Part shown: positions 1 to 7,810 of the stretch, in pieces
Numbering within the stretch: position 1 is the first letter of the stretch
Layout of the letters: every line of letters starts with the position of its first letter
Source: an uncultured Eubacteriales bacterium
Lineage (GTDB): Bacteria; Bacillota; Clostridia; Oscillospirales; CAG-272
Length of the DNA stretch: 8,522 bases
NCBI GenBank assembly: GCA_949286815.1
Contig: CASEEB010000298.1
Location: 1 to 8,522 of the forward strand
Direction: 5' to 3'
Translations under genes and position numbers: made by a program
Notes under the pieces: generated by a model
What the model was told of the DNA's origin: nothing
Databases searched by the model: none
Seen by the model: only the letters and a program-made list of their open reading frames with translations

Positions 1-60
1 CTTCACGCTGTATACAAAACCCTGGACAGTTTTGCAACGCAAAACTGCCGCATACAGCAA
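1..60. repeat. Nested inverted repeat downstream of gltD (palindromic element, possible terminator)
   Basis: An inner perfect inverted repeat pairs CAGTTTTGC (27-35) with GCAAAACTG (39-47) around a 3-nt loop. It extends by two G-C pairs past a bulged A at 26. An outer pair, GCTGTAT (7-13) with ATACAGC (52-58), encloses it, leaving an asymmetric internal loop. Read on the minus strand, the order is a CTTGCTGTATGC end, the hairpin, a short GGGTTTTG stretch, then GTATACAGCG. This could act as a weak intrinsic terminator for the asnB-gltBD operon, but the T tract is poor. The paired, similar ends make it look more like a small palindromic intergenic element of the REP or MITE type. It may continue past the left edge. 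The inverted repeats are seen directly; the role is inferred. Confidence 0.55.
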
Positions 61-98
61 GTAAAACAGTATTTAACTGATTTCTTTATGCTGTATGC
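50..98. repeat. Second inverted repeat sharing an arm with the first
   Basis: GCATACAGCA (50-59) is the exact reverse complement of TGCTGTATGC (89-98). The 29-bp interior contains a smaller CAGT/ACTG pair (67-70 with 76-79) and further imperfect A-T pairing, so the whole stretch can fold into one long hairpin. Its 50-59 arm includes the right outer arm of the neighbouring nested repeat (52-58). The two hairpins therefore cannot form at once in their full form. The repeat lies 15 bp beyond the gltD stop codon, so it would be in the 3' untranslated part of the operon transcript. Its function is unknown. It may be part of the same repeat element, or a 3'-end structure affecting termination or mRNA stability. 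Confidence 0.5.
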
Positions 99-112
99 AA
101 TGCTGCTATGCA

Positions 113-1594
113 TTATATCATATTGCTGTACCCCATTAAATACTCATCTACCTCCTTTGCGCACGCTCTCCCCTCGGCTATCGCGTGCACGACGAGAGAC
201 TGTCCGCGGCGTCCGTCTCCCGCCGCAAACACGCCCTTGACGGAAGTGGAATACTTTCCGTTCTCGGTAGAGATACATCCTCTCGCATTTTTATCTACTC
301 CGAAAGCCTCAGCCACGTAATCTTCACATCCCACAAAGCCCGCGGCAATCAGCAGCAATTCACACGGCATATCTTCCTCGCTTCCCTCTACTTCCGCCAT
401 GACCGTCCGTCCGCTTGCCTCGTCCTTTTTGGGTGTCAATTTAACCGTGGTAATTGAACATAAATTTCCTTTGTCATCCGCGTGAAACTTTTTGACCGTA
501 GTCTGATAGATTCTGGGGTCGCCTCCGAAAACCGCGATCGACTCCTCCTGACCGTAATCTGTCTTGCAAACGCGAGGCCACTGAGGCCAGGGATTGTTTT
601 CCGCTCGCTTAAGAGGCGGCTGGGCAAGCATCTCAAGCTGCGCGACAGATTTGCACCCCTGACGGATACAGGTGCCGACGCAGTCATTGCCGGTATCGCC
701 ACCGCCCACGATAATAACATTTTTATCCTTGGCCGTGACCGCAAAGCTGTCAGCGTCTCCGATAACCTTTTCGGTTGCCATGGTCAAAAAGTCCACGGCA
801 AAATAAACGCCTTTCACGTCCCTTCCCTCAACTTTAAGATCTCTCGGCTTTTTTGCCCCGCAGCAAATAACTATGGCGTCAAATTCCCGTTTCAGTTCCT
901 CAAACGAAATGTCTTTTCCGACGTCGGTTCCCGTTCTGAAAATTATACCTTCGGACTTCATCAGGTCAATACGGCGTGATACAATTTTTTTGTCAAGCTT
1001 CATATTAGGAATGCCGTACATCAAAAGTCCTCCGGGACGACGGTCTCTTTCAAACACGGTAACGCTGTGACCCCTTTGATTAAGCTGATCGGCAACCGCA
1101 AGCCCGGACGGTCCCGAGCCCACGACGGCAACTCTTTTACCGCTCCTTACTTCGGGAATTTGAGGCGTCATCCAACCGTTTTCAAATCCCTTTTCGATAA
1201 TCGCAAGTTCATTGTCATGAACAGTTACAGGCTGACCGTTCAACCCGCAGGTACATGCCGCCTCGCAAAGCGCGGGACATACTCTGCCTGTGAATTCGGG
1301 AAAATTGTTGGTCTTAAGCAGTCTTGAAAGCGCCTCGCGCCAATTTTCCCGGTATATCTCATCGTTCCATTCGGGTATCAGGTTATGCAGCGGGCATCCG
1401 CTCATCATACCGGCATATACCGCTCCCGCCTGACAGAACGGAACTCCGCAGTTCATGCATCTTGACGCCTGTTCTCTGCGCTGTTCACCTGACATCGGTA
1501 TTTTAAACTCGGAAAAATCGCGTATGCGCTCTTTGGGAGAGACGCTTCTGTTCCCTTCTCTTTCATATTCCATGAATCCTGTTGCTTTTCCCAT
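113..1594 (-). CDS. gltD: Glutamate synthase [NAD(P)H] small (beta) subunit
   Basis: This 493-residue protein is the electron-input subunit of bacterial GOGAT. It oxidises NAD(P)H at an FAD and passes electrons through iron-sulfur clusters to the FMN of GltB in the cytoplasm. The N-terminal Fe-S domain has C46-x2-C49-x4-C54-x12-C67 and a second group C106, C110, C114 and C116. The FAD Rossmann motif GSGPSG is at 159-164. The NAD(P)H-binding motif VGGGDTG is at 296-302. The C-terminal FAD contact GVFAAGDGRRGQSLV is at 454-468. Length is near the family's usual size of about 470-495. The start MGKATGFMEYERE fits the family's N-terminus, and AAAGGAG (1603-1609) lies 8 nt upstream, overlapping the gltB stop. 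It is the last gene of the operon. NADH versus NADPH preference cannot be read with confidence. Confidence 0.96.
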   Translation of the reverse strand: MGKATGFMEYEREGNRSVSPKERIRDFSEFKIPMSGEQRREQASRCMNCGVPFCQAGAVYAGMMSGCPLHNLIPEWNDEIYRENWREALSRLLKTNNFPEFTGRVCPALCEAACTCGLNGQPVTVHDNELAIIEKGFENGWMTPQIPEVRSGKRVAVVGSGPSGLAVADQLNQRGHSVTVFERDRRPGGLLMYGIPNMKLDKKIVSRRIDLMKSEGIIFRTGTDVGKDISFEELKREFDAIVICCGAKKPRDLKVEGRDVKGVYFAVDFLTMATEKVIGDADSFAVTAKDKNVIIVGGGDTGNDCVGTCIRQGCKSVAQLEMLAQPPLKRAENNPWPQWPRVCKTDYGQEESIAVFGGDPRIYQTTVKKFHADDKGNLCSITTVKLTPKKDEASGRTVMAEVEGSEEDMPCELLLIAAGFVGCEDYVAEAFGVDKNARGCISTENGKYSTSVKGVFAAGDGRRGQSLVVHAIAEGRACAKEVDEYLMGYSNMI

Positions 1595-1602
1595 AAGTTA
1601 AA

Positions 1603-1609
1603 CTCCTTT
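1603..1609 (-). promoter_or_regulatory. Ribosome binding site of gltD overlapping the gltB stop
   Basis: On the minus strand AAAGGAG sits 8 nt before the gltD ATG. Its first two bases are the last two bases of the gltB TAA stop codon (1608-1610). The overlap suggests that ribosomes finishing gltB help initiation at gltD, which would suit two subunits of one complex. The site supports the start at 1594. Confidence 0.85.
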
Positions 1610-4600
1610 ACGCCTTTTGTATCAAATGAAAAGCTTCAAGCCTTGCCTGCTCCGGAGACATCCCCTGCTCTTCGAACTGTACTGTCGCCGCCATCATTTT
1701 CCGGTAATCCTCCGGTATGATTTTTTTGAACTTGGGCAAATACTCATCGAAGTTTTCAAGTATCTTTTTGCCAAGCTCCGAGCCGGTGGCCTTAACATGC
1801 GCCTCAATCAGACCTCTCAGCTCTTTGGCGTCATGAGATTCAGTCACATTGCCCATACTCACCATCTGCTTATTCAGCCTCAGATACAGGTCATGGTCCT
1901 CGTCAAGAACGTACGCGATTCCTCCGCTCATGCCCGCGGCAAAGTTTTTACCGGTACGTCCGAGTATTACCGCTCTTCCGCCCGTCATATATTCACATCC
2001 ATGATCTCCGCATCCCTCGACCACGGCAATCGCACCGGAGTTGCGTACGCAGAAGCGTTCCCCGGCAATACCGTTGATATACGCCTCTCCGCTTGTCGCG
2101 CCGTACAACGCCACATTGCCTATAATAATATTTTCATGGGCTTTAAAAGTCGAACCGTCCTCCGGTCTTACCGTAAGTCTGCCGCCGGAAAGTCCTTTTC
2201 CGAAATAGTCGTTTGAGTCTCCCACAAGGTTCATAGTCATTCCCTTTGGAATAAACGCCCCGAACGACTGTCCGCCGCCTCCGCGGCAGTTCACAACGTA
2301 TGTGTCGTTTTCAAGCGTATCTCCGAAGGTCTTGGTGATTACGGAACCGAGTATTGTACCGGCGGTACGGTTGACGCTTGAAACATCTACCGTGACGGAA
2401 TGCGGCTTTTTCTTTTTGAAATAGGGTTCAAACTCGGGCAGAAGCACCGCCTGGTCCAGGGTTTTCTCAAGTGCGAAATCAAATTTGTCATCAGGGTCGT
2501 TATGAACCGCCGGAAGCGCTTCAAGTATGGCGGACAGATCTATCTTATCCGCTCTCTCGGTGATCCTGTTCTGGCGCACACGGATCTTGTCGGTGCGTCC
2601 CACAAGCTCATCAACCGTCCTCACACCGAGTTTAGCCATAATCTCACGAAGCTCTTGCGCTATAAACGTCATAAAATTCATTACATATTCGGGCTTTCCG
2701 CAAAAACGCTTCCTCAGTTCCGGGTTTTGCGTCGCTATACCCACAGGACAGGTATCAAGATTGCACACACGCATCATTACACATCCCATGGTCACCAACG
2801 GAGCGGTGGCAAATCCGAATTCCTCAGCCCCCAGAATACATGCTATAGCCACGTCCCGTCCGCTCATCAGCTTACCGTCGGTCTCAAGCCTTACTCTTGT
2901 GCGCAGACCGTTGCGTATTAAAGTCTGATGCGCCTCCGCAAGTCCGAGCTCCCACGGAAGCCCCGCGTGATGAATAGAGCTTTTCGGAGCCGCGCCGGTT
3001 CCTCCGTCGTATCCCGATATCAGAACCACTCCGGCTCCCGCTTTCGCGACGCCCGCGGCAATAGTGCCCACTCCCGCCTCGGAAACCAGCTTGACCGAAA
3101 TACGCGCGTCTCTGTTCGCGTTTTTAAGGTCGTAAATCAGCTGCGCCAGATCCTCAATGGAATAAATATCGTGATGCGGCGGAGGTGAGATAAGCGACAC
3201 TCCCGGCGTGGAATATCTGGTTTTGGCTATCCATGGGTATACTTTTTTCCCGGGTAGGTGTCCTCCCTCGCCGGGCTTTGCGCCCTGAGCCATTTTTATC
3301 TGAATTTCTTTCGCGCTGCAAAGGTACGCGCTCGTCACTCCGAATCTGCCGGACGCGACCTGCTTTATGGCGCTGTTCTTCTCCGTGCCGAAGCGCGCCG
3401 GGTCCTCGCCGCCCTCTCCGGAATTCGATTTACCCTGAAGTCTGTTCATCGCTATTGCCATGCAGGTGTGCGCTTCTTCAGAAATGGAGCCGTAGGACAT
3501 CGCCCCTGTCTTGAATCTCTTGACTATTTCGCTTGCCGGCTCGACCTCGGAAAGCGGCACTCCTCCGTTTTCGTCCCAGACAAACTCAAGCAGTCCCCTC
3601 AGCGTATGAGGTCTTCTTTCGTCATCGACCATGGCTGTATATTCCTTGAATTTCTCATATGACCCCGTATGTGTGGCTTCTCTGAGCGCGACTATGGTCT
3701 CCGGACTGTACAAATGGTCTTCGGCATTCTTTCCGGAACGCAGCTTATGCGTTCCTACACTGTCAAGAGTCGTGTCCACGCCGAATCCCAACGGGTCAAA
3801 CGCGTGGTTATGCCGCCATTCCACCGCTTCTTCAATTTCCGCAAGTCCTATGCCTTCTACCGGGCTTACCGTATTGGTAAAGTATTTGTCGATAACCGCT
3901 TTTGAAATTCCGACCGCCTCAAATATCTGAGCCGACTGGTACGACTGCAAAGTAGAGATTCCCATTTTCGACGCGATTTTGACAATCCCGCGCAATATAG
4001 CTTTGTTATAATCCGCAATCGCAGTGTGATAGTCCTTGTCAAGCCTTCCGCTGTCAATCATCTCGGCAATACATTCCTGTGCAAGGTAGGGATTAATCGC
4101 TCTTGCCCCGTATCCCAGAAGAAGGGCAAACTGATGAACATCCCTCGGTTCTCCGCTTTCCAGGATGATCGAAACGGCTGTACGCTTTTTGGTGCGGATG
4201 AGATACTGCTCCATTGCGGAAACCGCGAGCAGGGACGGAATCGCGACATGGTTCTCGTCGACCCCTCTGTCAGACAGTATAATTATATTCGCGCCGTCAC
4301 GATACGCGCGGTCGCACTCCACAAACAGTCTGTCGAGCGCCTTTTCCAAAGAGGTGTTCTTATAATACAGGAGCGAAACTGTCTGTACCTTGAAGCCTGT
4401 TTTTTTCATGTTGCGGATTTTCATAAGGTCAACAGAGGTCAGTATCGGGTTCTTTATCTGGAGCACCGCGCAGTTTTCGGGCTTTTCGTCAAGCAGATTT
4501 CCGTCCGACCCTACATAAACCGTAGTATCCGTGACTACCTCTTCACGCAGCGCGTCAATCGGAGGATTTGTCACCTGCGCGAACAGCTGCTTAAAATAAT

Positions 4601-6125
4601 TGAAAAGCGGCTGATGCTTTTCGGACAAAACCGCAAGCGGCACGTCTATTCCCATTGAGGCTATAGGCTCCGCGCCGTTTTTCGCCATCGGAAGAATAGC
4701 GTCGGTCAGATCCTCATATGTGTATCCGAACACTTTTAATAAGCGGTCTCTCTCCTCTTTTGTATACTGAGGTACTTTGGCGTTAGGCACGGGCAATTCC
4801 GAAAGCGTGACAAGATACTTGTCAAGCCATTCGCCGTACGGCTGCCTTGAGGCATATGTCTGTTTACACTCTTCGTCCGAGATAACTCTTTTCTCCCTCA
4901 TATCCACCAGCAGCATCCTACCCGGTTCAAGTCTGGACTTGCGCACAATATTTTCCGCGGGAATATCAAGCACCCCGACCTCGGAGGAAAGTATCAGACG
5001 TCTGTCCTTTGTAATATAATATCTCGCCGGTCTGAGACCGTTGCGGTCAAGCACCGCTCCCATAATGTCTCCGTCGGAAAACAGTATCGCGGCGGGACCG
5101 TCCCACGGCTCCATCATAGTGGCGTAATAACGGTACAAGTCCCTTTTGCTACGTGAAATTGACGGGTCGTTTTTCCACGGCTCGGGAATCATTATCATGA
5201 CCGCGAGCGGAAGCGGTATGCCGTTCATGGTCAGAAACTCCAGAGTGTTGTCAAGCATTGCGGAGTCCGAACCCGCCGCGTTGATTACCGGCAAGACCTT
5301 ATCCATGTCCTTTTCCATACATGACGAATGCATGGTCTCTTCTCTGGCAAGCATTCTGTCCGCGTTTCCGCGTATGGTGTTTATCTCCCCGTTGTGAAGA
5401 ATAAAACGGTTGGGGTGCGCCCTCTCCCAGCTCGGAGTGGTATTTGTGGAAAAGCGCGAATGTACCATGGCAAGCGCGCTTTCATAATCATCGTCCTGCA
5501 AATCGACATAAAATCTGCGCAGCTGGTTTACAAGAAACATCCCCTTGTAAACGATAGTACGGGATGACAATGAAGAAACATATGTGTTGTCGTTGCTCTG
5601 CTCAAATATTCTGCGGATAACATACAGCTTACGGTCAAACTCAAGACCTTTTTTAAGGTTGTCGGGACGCGCCACAAAACACTGGCAAATATACGGCATA
5701 GTGTCCTTCGCGCGTTGACCCAGAATATCCGCGTTTACCGGAACGTCTCTCCAGAAAAGGAACTTAACTCCTTCTTTTGAGCATATGATTTCAAACATTT
5801 TCTGCGCCTGACGACGTTTCAGCGGATTTTGAGGAAAAAAGAACATACCTACCCCGTAATCGCGGACTTCGCCCAAATCCACACCGAATGTTTCAGCGGT
5901 CTTTTTAAAGAAACGGTGAGATACCTCAAGCATCACTCCCACTCCGTCGCCTATGGTGCCGCTTGCGTCCTTACCCGCTCTGTGCTCAAGTCTCTCAACT
6001 ATGCATAACGCGTCGTTGACAATAGAATGTGAGGCAATACCGTCAATGCTGACAACAGCCCCTATACCACATGCATCGTGCTCATACGCTTCATTGTATA
6101 AAGTTTTCTGTTCTGACTGGCTCAT
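1608..6125 (-). CDS. gltB: Glutamate synthase large (alpha) subunit, ferredoxin/NAD(P)H type
   Basis: This 1,505-residue protein catalyses reductive transfer of the glutamine amide to 2-oxoglutarate. An 18-residue propeptide ends before C19 in HDACGIG, the expected N-terminal nucleophile of the class II (Ntn) glutaminase domain, which covers about 19-430. A central domain follows to about 800. The FMN-binding synthase barrel, about 830-1200, shows GSISEEAH (879-886), NSGEGGED (901-908) and SGYDGGTGAAP (1037-1047). The 3Fe-4S ligands are C1115-x5-C1121-x4-C1126. The C-terminal glycine-rich beta-helix domain runs from about 1240 to 1430. Length matches bacterial GltB (about 1,480-1,550). The frame is open 27 codons further upstream, but the start at 6125 is chosen because it has AAGGAG 7 nt upstream and gives a normal short propeptide; the longer form would run into asnB. 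The partner is GltD, encoded 13 bp downstream. Confidence 0.97.
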   Translation of the reverse strand: MSQSEQKTLYNEAYEHDACGIGAVVSIDGIASHSIVNDALCIVERLEHRAGKDASGTIGDGVGVMLEVSHRFFKKTAETFGVDLGEVRDYGVGMFFFPQNPLKRRQAQKMFEIICSKEGVKFLFWRDVPVNADILGQRAKDTMPYICQCFVARPDNLKKGLEFDRKLYVIRRIFEQSNDNTYVSSLSSRTIVYKGMFLVNQLRRFYVDLQDDDYESALAMVHSRFSTNTTPSWERAHPNRFILHNGEINTIRGNADRMLAREETMHSSCMEKDMDKVLPVINAAGSDSAMLDNTLEFLTMNGIPLPLAVMIMIPEPWKNDPSISRSKRDLYRYYATMMEPWDGPAAILFSDGDIMGAVLDRNGLRPARYYITKDRRLILSSEVGVLDIPAENIVRKSRLEPGRMLLVDMREKRVISDEECKQTYASRQPYGEWLDKYLVTLSELPVPNAKVPQYTKEERDRLLKVFGYTYEDLTDAILPMAKNGAEPIASMGIDVPLAVLSEKHQPLFNYFKQLFAQVTNPPIDALREEVVTDTTVYVGSDGNLLDEKPENCAVLQIKNPILTSVDLMKIRNMKKTGFKVQTVSLLYYKNTSLEKALDRLFVECDRAYRDGANIIILSDRGVDENHVAIPSLLAVSAMEQYLIRTKKRTAVSIILESGEPRDVHQFALLLGYGARAINPYLAQECIAEMIDSGRLDKDYHTAIADYNKAILRGIVKIASKMGISTLQSYQSAQIFEAVGISKAVIDKYFTNTVSPVEGIGLAEIEEAVEWRHNHAFDPLGFGVDTTLDSVGTHKLRSGKNAEDHLYSPETIVALREATHTGSYEKFKEYTAMVDDERRPHTLRGLLEFVWDENGGVPLSEVEPASEIVKRFKTGAMSYGSISEEAHTCMAIAMNRLQGKSNSGEGGEDPARFGTEKNSAIKQVASGRFGVTSAYLCSAKEIQIKMAQGAKPGEGGHLPGKKVYPWIAKTRYSTPGVSLISPPPHHDIYSIEDLAQLIYDLKNANRDARISVKLVSEAGVGTIAAGVAKAGAGVVLISGYDGGTGAAPKSSIHHAGLPWELGLAEAHQTLIRNGLRTRVRLETDGKLMSGRDVAIACILGAEEFGFATAPLVTMGCVMMRVCNLDTCPVGIATQNPELRKRFCGKPEYVMNFMTFIAQELREIMAKLGVRTVDELVGRTDKIRVRQNRITERADKIDLSAILEALPAVHNDPDDKFDFALEKTLDQAVLLPEFEPYFKKKKPHSVTVDVSSVNRTAGTILGSVITKTFGDTLENDTYVVNCRGGGGQSFGAFIPKGMTMNLVGDSNDYFGKGLSGGRLTVRPEDGSTFKAHENIIIGNVALYGATSGEAYINGIAGERFCVRNSGAIAVVEGCGDHGCEYMTGGRAVILGRTGKNFAAGMSGGIAYVLDEDHDLYLRLNKQMVSMGNVTESHDAKELRGLIEAHVKATGSELGKKILENFDEYLPKFKKIIPEDYRKMMAATVQFEEQGMSPEQARLEAFHLIQKA

Positions 6126-6132
6126 ATCAATT

Positions 6133-6138
6133 CTCCTT
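6133..6138 (-). promoter_or_regulatory. Ribosome binding site of gltB overlapping the asnB stop
   Basis: On the minus strand AAGGAG lies 7 nt before the gltB ATG at 6125 and shares two bases with the asnB TAA (6137-6139). This decides the gltB start, because the upstream in-frame ATG at 6206 lies inside asnB. The arrangement favours translational coupling of asnB and gltB. Confidence 0.85.
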
Positions 6139-7717
6139 ATTTTCCGCTGTCTCCGTAGTTCGCGAGTACCCGCGCGGACGGGTCGTCTACATTGCAGCCT
6201 TCCCAATCCTTATTCGGCATCCAAAAGTCCGCTATCATCTCCGCCTGACCCGGATAATATCTTTCAAACAATTCCCGGTACATAAGAGATTCTTTGGTGA
6301 AAGGCGTGGCATAACTGTATTTTGCCCTTTTTTCCTCGTATTCATTATCGGTATAAAGCTTTTCCGCGTATTCCTTGAGATGGTCTACCATTGAATGTCC
6401 TACGGCGTCGCTGAACGCCGCTTTCTCACGCATCAGTATGTCCTGCGGAAGATAGTCTCCCTCAAACGCGTGACGCAATAAATATTTTCCCTTATTGTAT
6501 TTGTTTAATTTGATTTCCGGGTCAAGACTCATAACGTACTTGACAAAGTCAAGGTCTCCGAACGGCACGCGCGCCTCAAGCGAATTCACCGAAATACAGC
6601 GGTCGGCGCGAAGCACGTCGTACATGTAAAGCTCCCTTACCCTCTTTTGCGATTCCTTTTGAAATTCTTCGGCGGACGGCGCGAAATCGGTATATTTATA
6701 TCCGAATAGCTCGTCTGAGATCTCTCCCGTGAGCAATACCCTCAGGTCTGTGTTTTCATGTATGTATTTGCATACAAGATACATGCCGATCGATGCTCTT
6801 ATCGTCGTGATGTCATACGTACCGAGTAAAGCCACGACCTCCGGCAAAGCCTTGATAACATCGTCCTTATTTATAATGACCTCGGTGTGCTCGGAGCCTA
6901 TATAATCGGCAACCTGCTTTGCGTATTTGAGGTCGATTGCGTCTGTGCTCATTCCTATGGCAAAAGTTTTAATAGGCTTTTTCAGAAGCTTGGCGGCGAC
7001 GGCGCATACCAGAGACGAGTCAAGTCCCCCGGACAGCAAAAATCCCAAAGGCGCGTCCGCGTCAAGGCGCTTTTCTATACCCGCGATCAGCTTTTCCCGG
7101 ATTTTTCCGCACGCGGTCTCTATATCGTCATAGCACACTTTTTCAACTTTTCCTATATCTCTGTAACAAATAAATCTCCCGTCTTTATAATAATGTCCCG
7201 GAGGAAACGGCGTTATTCTCTCACACAGCCCGACAAGGTTTTTCGCCTCGCTCGCGAATACTATCTCCCCGTACCTGTCATATCCGTAAAACATGGGTCT
7301 TATACCTATCGGGTCCCTTGCCGCGATATACCCCCGCGTTTTCGCGTCGTATATTACCATCGCGTATTCCGCGTCGAGCATTCCGAACATTTCGTCTCCG
7401 TACTCCTTGTAAAGCGGAAGTATGATTTCGCAGTCCGAGTCGCTGACAAACCTGTATCCTTTGGCTTCAAGCTCTTTCTTTTGCTTGCGGAAACCGTAAA
7501 GCTCCCCGTTGCAAACTACATAGCTTCCGTCCATTTCAAACGGCTGCATACCGCTCTCGCTCAGCCCCATAATCGCAAGCCGGTGAAAACCCAACAGTCC
7601 GTTGCCGGTATCTACAATCCGTGACATATCCGGTCCTCTTGATATAGTTTTGTCAAAACCCTGCTTAAATTCTTCTGCCGGCATTCCGGTGCCGCAGCAT
7701 CCCATTATTGAACACAT
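6137..7717 (-). CDS. asnB: Asparagine synthase (glutamine-hydrolysing), class B short form
   Basis: This 526-residue cytoplasmic enzyme makes asparagine from aspartate, ATP and glutamine. The N-terminal class II glutaminase domain (about 2-190) begins with C2, the nucleophile exposed after Met removal. It carries RGPD (27-30), the HRLAI segment (45-49), NGE (70-72) and SDCE (94-97), which are the usual glutamine-site elements. The C-terminal synthetase domain (about 200-526) has the ATP pyrophosphatase loop SGGLDSS (229-235), GEISDELFGY (331-340), LEARVPF (380-386) and REKAAFSDAVG (430-440). It is about 28 residues shorter than the 554-residue E. coli AsnB, a length I recall as common in Clostridia. 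The frame is open to an ATG at 7825, but 7717 is chosen because GGGAGG lies 7 nt upstream and the catalytic Cys must be residue 2. It is the first gene of the GOGAT operon. Related amidotransferases acting on peptides or sugars exist, but the synthetase motifs and context favour true AsnB. Confidence 0.94.
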   Translation of the reverse strand: MCSIMGCCGTGMPAEEFKQGFDKTISRGPDMSRIVDTGNGLLGFHRLAIMGLSESGMQPFEMDGSYVVCNGELYGFRKQKKELEAKGYRFVSDSDCEIILPLYKEYGDEMFGMLDAEYAMVIYDAKTRGYIAARDPIGIRPMFYGYDRYGEIVFASEAKNLVGLCERITPFPPGHYYKDGRFICYRDIGKVEKVCYDDIETACGKIREKLIAGIEKRLDADAPLGFLLSGGLDSSLVCAVAAKLLKKPIKTFAIGMSTDAIDLKYAKQVADYIGSEHTEVIINKDDVIKALPEVVALLGTYDITTIRASIGMYLVCKYIHENTDLRVLLTGEISDELFGYKYTDFAPSAEEFQKESQKRVRELYMYDVLRADRCISVNSLEARVPFGDLDFVKYVMSLDPEIKLNKYNKGKYLLRHAFEGDYLPQDILMREKAAFSDAVGHSMVDHLKEYAEKLYTDNEYEEKRAKYSYATPFTKESLMYRELFERYYPGQAEMIADFWMPNKDWEGCNVDDPSARVLANYGDSGK

Positions 7718-7724
7718 AACCTGT

Positions 7725-7730
7725 CCTCCC
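7725..7730 (-). promoter_or_regulatory. Ribosome binding site of asnB
   Basis: GGGAGG on the minus strand, 7 nt before the ATG at 7717. It is a strong Shine-Dalgarno sequence, and it decides between this start and the in-frame ATG at 7825. Confidence 0.85.
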
Positions 7731-7754
7731 GTAAAAAGCACAATCAAAGTTTTT

Positions 7755-7788
7755 TTAAGCGCGGCAAGGAATGTACAAACCCGCTTAA
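7755..7788. repeat. Inverted repeat bracketing the putative asnB -10 box
   Basis: The arms TTAAGCG (7755-7761) and CGCTTAA (7782-7788) are exact reverse complements separated by 20 bp. Pairing can extend outward through A/T bases with one mismatch, and inward by two G-C pairs past a bulge. On the minus strand the stem is followed by A residues and not T, so it is not an intrinsic terminator for asnB. Its position across the candidate promoter suggests a dyad operator, or a structure in the leader RNA if transcription begins further upstream. The symmetry is seen directly; the function is inferred. Confidence 0.5.
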
Positions 7789-7797
7789 GAAAGTAAA
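7770..7797 (-). promoter_or_regulatory. Candidate asnB-gltBD promoter
   Basis: On the minus strand TTTACT (7792-7797) resembles a -35 box (4 of 6 matches to TTGACA). TACATT (7770-7775) resembles a -10 box (4 of 6 to TATAAT), with 16 bp between them. Transcription would begin near 7763 and give a leader of roughly 45 nt. It is the best sigma-70-like pair I could find in this gap, but both boxes are imperfect, and read-through from the GNAT gene remains possible. Confidence 0.35.
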
Positions 7798-7810
7798 CAG
7801 ACAAACCCGC
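7775..7810. repeat. 10-bp direct repeat in the asnB upstream region
   Basis: ACAAACCCGC occurs at 7775-7784 and again at 7801-7810, 26 bp apart start to start. One copy abuts the candidate -10 box and the other lies just upstream of the candidate -35 box. The 26-bp spacing is about two and a half helical turns. It could be a pair of regulator half-sites, or chance in a short region. Confidence 0.4.

Noticed and set aside
1617..2216. Long plus-strand open frame (199 codons) inside gltB, and similar ones at 2400-2921, 4026-4658 and 6887-7624
   Set aside because: They lie wholly antisense to strongly supported genes, have no recognisable domain, and their composition is what the opposite strand of these genes would give.
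6126..6206. N-terminal extension of GltB by 27 codons
   Set aside because: The extra residues overlap the asnB coding end in another frame and are arginine-rich, unlike a GltB propeptide. The AAGGAG site fits the start at 6125.
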